This document shows, piece by piece, positions 62,195 to 64,000 of a stretch of DNA of 64,000 nt. The position numbers and the translations under genes are program-made. This stretch comes from Methylobacterium sp. J-070 (GTDB lineage: Bacteria; Pseudomonadota; Alphaproteobacteria; Rhizobiales; Beijerinckiaceae). The DNA is taken from the NCBI RefSeq assembly GCF_022829385.1, contig NZ_JAKSXX010000235.1, positions 310,001-374,000 of the forward strand. Direction: 5' to 3'. A model generated the notes under the pieces. That model was not told the DNA's origin and did no database searches. It saw only the letters and a list, made by a program, of their open reading frames with translations. Each line of letters starts with the position of its first letter. The stretch's first letter is position 1.

Positions 62195-62449
62195 ATGTCC
62201 GACCCCGCGCTGCCAGACCGCCTCTCGGTCAACCCGAACAGCCCCTACTACGACGCGGCCCTGCTCGAGCGCGGCATCGGCATCCGCTTCAAGGGCGTCG
62301 AGAAGACCAACGTCGAGGAATATTGCGTGAGCGAGGGCTGGGTGCGCCTCTCGGCTGGCAAGACCCTCGACCGCGCCGGCAACCCGATGACGGTGAAGCT
62401 GAAGGGCCCGGTGGAGCCTTATCTGCGCGACGCGGCGGACGTGGGCTGA
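62195..62449 (+). CDS. DUF3297 family protein
   Basis: The 84-residue soluble protein has the family signature: PDRLSVNPNSPYYDAALLERGIGIRFKGVEKTNVEEYCVSEGWVRL, then KTLDRAGNPMTVKLKGPVEPYL. DUF3297 is widespread in Proteobacteria and has no known function. CCGGAG is upstream of the ATG. Confidence 0.87.
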   Translation: MSDPALPDRLSVNPNSPYYDAALLERGIGIRFKGVEKTNVEEYCVSEGWVRLSAGKTLDRAGNPMTVKLKGPVEPYLRDAADVG

Positions 62450-62462
62450 GATCCGCGCCGGA

Positions 62463-63146
62463 TCATCGCTCCAGCGGGAAGGGCGTGGGCTCCCAATAGG
62501 GCTCGAGCTCCGTTCCCCGGACGTTGGCCGCCTCCCATTCGTGCAGGATCCTGGCCAGCGCCGGGCGATCGCCGGCCATGAGCGGGTCCGCCACGGCGGT
62601 GAGTTGCGTCTGCCAGCGATGCGGGAGAGACCCCGGCGGGAACGTCCTGCGGGCGTGCAAGGGTTGTTGCTCGTGCCAGATCTTTCGAGCGGCCTCGAGG
62701 TCTCCGGCCGCGATGTAGACGATCATGCGGTCTTCGGCTTCTTCGTCATAAAAGCGATTGTCACCAGATAGCAGAGTCAAATAACCCTCGATTTCACTCA
62801 ATAATTTCATTTTCGGAACAGCATAATTGATAATAACTTCAATCGCATCAGTCAATGAGTCCGGTTCTGACCATAGCCACGCAGCATTTTCTGATCTGGC
62901 CGGCTTTATCAATGGCTCATAGAATGTTCCTATGCGGATATCGGAGATCGAATCTGCATAGAACAATGAGCAGGCGACAAGTCTAGGTCGAAAGCAATCT
63001 GGATCGGAAGATCTTTCGATGAACACACCACATGCTATATGATGTACTGGAGTATTCAGAATGTATCTAAGACGTAACTGCTTAAGTAGCGTCTCACGCG
63101 AAGCCACAGCGTTGTATATTGATCTAAACTGACGTTGGTTAGTCAT
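62463..63146 (-). CDS. Unknown protein of an AT-rich region (possible immunity or partner protein)
   Basis: The family was not recognised. The 227-residue protein is soluble and mixed alpha/beta, with no signal peptide. Its first ~130 codons lie in the most AT-rich stretch of the window (about 62750-63170), with codon use quite unlike the core genes; the last ~80 codons return to high GC. The start overlaps the upstream gene's end by eight bases, so the two are co-translated. Pairing of a variable AT-rich gene after a gene with a toxin-type linker suggests an immunity protein or other partner; that is inference. Confidence 0.72.
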   Translation of the reverse strand: MTNQRQFRSIYNAVASRETLLKQLRLRYILNTPVHHIACGVFIERSSDPDCFRPRLVACSLFYADSISDIRIGTFYEPLIKPARSENAAWLWSEPDSLTDAIEVIINYAVPKMKLLSEIEGYLTLLSGDNRFYDEEAEDRMIVYIAAGDLEAARKIWHEQQPLHARRTFPPGSLPHRWQTQLTAVADPLMAGDRPALARILHEWEAANVRGTELEPYWEPTPFPLER

Positions 63147-63723
63147 TGGGTGCAGCAAATATAGCCTTACGATCTTTGGTATTCTGCCCGGACAAAACCG
63201 AGAAGAGCGATCCCGCGGCTTCGAGCGTTCTCGCGAATCGCCGCGCCAGCTCATCGGAGGGCCGCGGTCGGCTTCGAGCCAGTCGGACGAAGGCCTCCGG
63301 TTCGGCCCCATCCCGGGTGAGGGTGCTGCGAGCCAGGATCTCGCCGCTGTCACCATCGCGGATCGTCTGGGTGAAACCTGAGGTCTCGAAGACCGTGCGT
63401 GTCCCGTCCGGTCCGGTGACCGTGTGCTGCTCGTCCCAGTCCGTATGCGGTTTGGCTCGGATCCGGATCGAGAGAACCCGCGATCCATCTGCGAGCACAG
63501 CGTCTACTGTTCGCGATTGAGCCTCGGAGGCGCCGTCCGTGCCATCCGAAACCCAGCGGCCGCCATCGGACTGCCCGGCTGGCGCACGCGGCTGGTCGGC
63601 TCGGTCCTTGCGGCTCAAAACGTTCTCGAACTGGATCAGCTTGACATCGACAGCGAAGCCAGCGAGCTCGGCGCGAAGGGTGGCGATCTCCTGGGCGTGA
63701 CGATCGTTCGTGAGTCGCGACAT
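63139..63723 (-). CDS. Protein with QPRAPAGQSDGGRW linker motif (phage/toxin-associated)
   Basis: The 194-residue protein has an N-terminal ~40-residue helical segment (LRAELAGFAVDVKLIQFENVL), then QPRAPAGQSDGGRW at about 45-58, a motif of the form R-x-P-x-G-x-x-x-G-G-x-W seen before variable C-terminal domains in many Rhizobiales phage- and toxin-associated proteins. The C-terminal ~130 residues are not recognised (a beta-rich IRIRAKPHTDWDEQHTVTG-like part followed by a helical end). Function cannot be assigned. It overlaps the AT-rich downstream gene by eight bases. Confidence 0.68.
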   Translation of the reverse strand: MSRLTNDRHAQEIATLRAELAGFAVDVKLIQFENVLSRKDRADQPRAPAGQSDGGRWVSDGTDGASEAQSRTVDAVLADGSRVLSIRIRAKPHTDWDEQHTVTGPDGTRTVFETSGFTQTIRDGDSGEILARSTLTRDGAEPEAFVRLARSRPRPSDELARRFARTLEAAGSLFSVLSGQNTKDRKAIFAAPND

Positions 63724-63783
63724 CGGCCTTGCCCCGTTTGGACAAGAAACCTATTGCATCGCCGGTATTATGCCAATTTTTTC

Positions 63784-63999
63784 CTATTCGGCGAATGGCC
63801 GCTCTTCCTGAACAGGGCCTTTGGTTGTGCGAGCCGCGTAGTCCCGTTGGGCCGCCGCGATCATCGCTGAAAGCTGACGGCCCCGCTTCGGCGTGGCCAC
63901 GACGAGGCTGGTCACGACCTCGGGATGGGTCCGTCGCTGCCGGGGACGGCGGGCATGGCTGGACAGGCGAAGAGTCGCGTCCTGGCCCTGGAGCGCGAG
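63784..63999 (-). CDS. Partial gene running off the window end
   Basis: A minus-strand frame is open from the window edge to a TAG at 63784-63786. Its 71 codons are GC-rich in third position, as in real genes here, and read LALQGQDATLRLSSHARR at the start and QEERPFAE at the end. The protein is basic. No family is recognisable from this fragment. It lies 60 bases before the linker-motif gene on the same strand and may share its operon or mobile unit. Confidence 0.45.
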   Translation of the reverse strand, partial: LALQGQDATLRLSSHARRPRQRRTHPEVVTSLVVATPKRGRQLSAMIAAAQRDYAARTTKGPVQEERPFAE

Positions 64000-64000
64000 G

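Overview
The window is chromosomal DNA of a very GC-rich alphaproteobacterium, most likely Methylobacterium/Methylorubrum or a close relative. The inference rests on base composition, on the histidine operon carrying a DUF2628 gene, on the sdhCDAB, petABC and hdaA-ppk-ppx gene orders, and on the many Tat-exported proteins. It is almost entirely core housekeeping sequence. Only the last ~1.5 kb looks clearly acquired. Long open frames opposite real genes are common here because of the GC content and were ignored.

Layout. 0.1-5.9 kb: a cell-surface glycan locus (family 2 and family 4 glycosyltransferases and two methyltransferases in an overlapping operon), converging on a large GT-C-like membrane protein. 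5.9-12.5 kb: exported metallophosphoesterase, tRNA-Met with its own promoter and terminator, CHRD protein, two overlapping Tat-exported oxidoreductases, an ATP/ADP-carrier-like transporter and small unknown genes. 12.7-19.8 kb: guaA, followed by a partial copy of its own 3' end, then SGNH hydrolase/trmO, amn, a glycine-rich secreted protein and an SLC13 permease. 20-29.4 kb: respiratory chain (sdhCDAB; petABC with a strong terminator) flanking an Inh-like lipoprotein and an ABC exporter. 29.7-38.8 kb: MTA phosphorylase, then hisB-DUF2628-hisH-hisA-DUF29-hisF running into a dihydroorotase homologue without its metal-site histidines, plsY and dprA; ruvX and an SMI1/KNR4 gene lie opposite. 39-43 kb: gatC, gatA, a membrane protein and gatB. 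43.8-47.2 kb: an aaeXAB-type efflux operon. 47.3-53.2 kb: small secreted proteins, GST, ndk, purM-purN and hdaA. 53.3-62.4 kb: ppk, ppx, an exported formamidase-like enzyme, the malic enzyme with a phosphotransacetylase tail, an acetyltransferase and DUF3297. 62.46-64 kb: two overlapping genes of unknown function, one very AT-rich, with a phage/toxin-type linker motif, next to a gene cut by the window edge.

The genes fit an aerobic organism: succinate dehydrogenase feeds quinol to the bc1 complex, guaA, purM, purN, amn, ndk and mtnP make and recycle purines, hisHAF release AICAR into the purine pathway, and hdaA, ppk and ppx link replication control with polyphosphate. The least explained parts are the terminal toxin-like pair, the scar after guaA, the pseudo-dihydroorotase fused transcriptionally to hisF, and the pair of exported NAD(P)-fold oxidoreductases.
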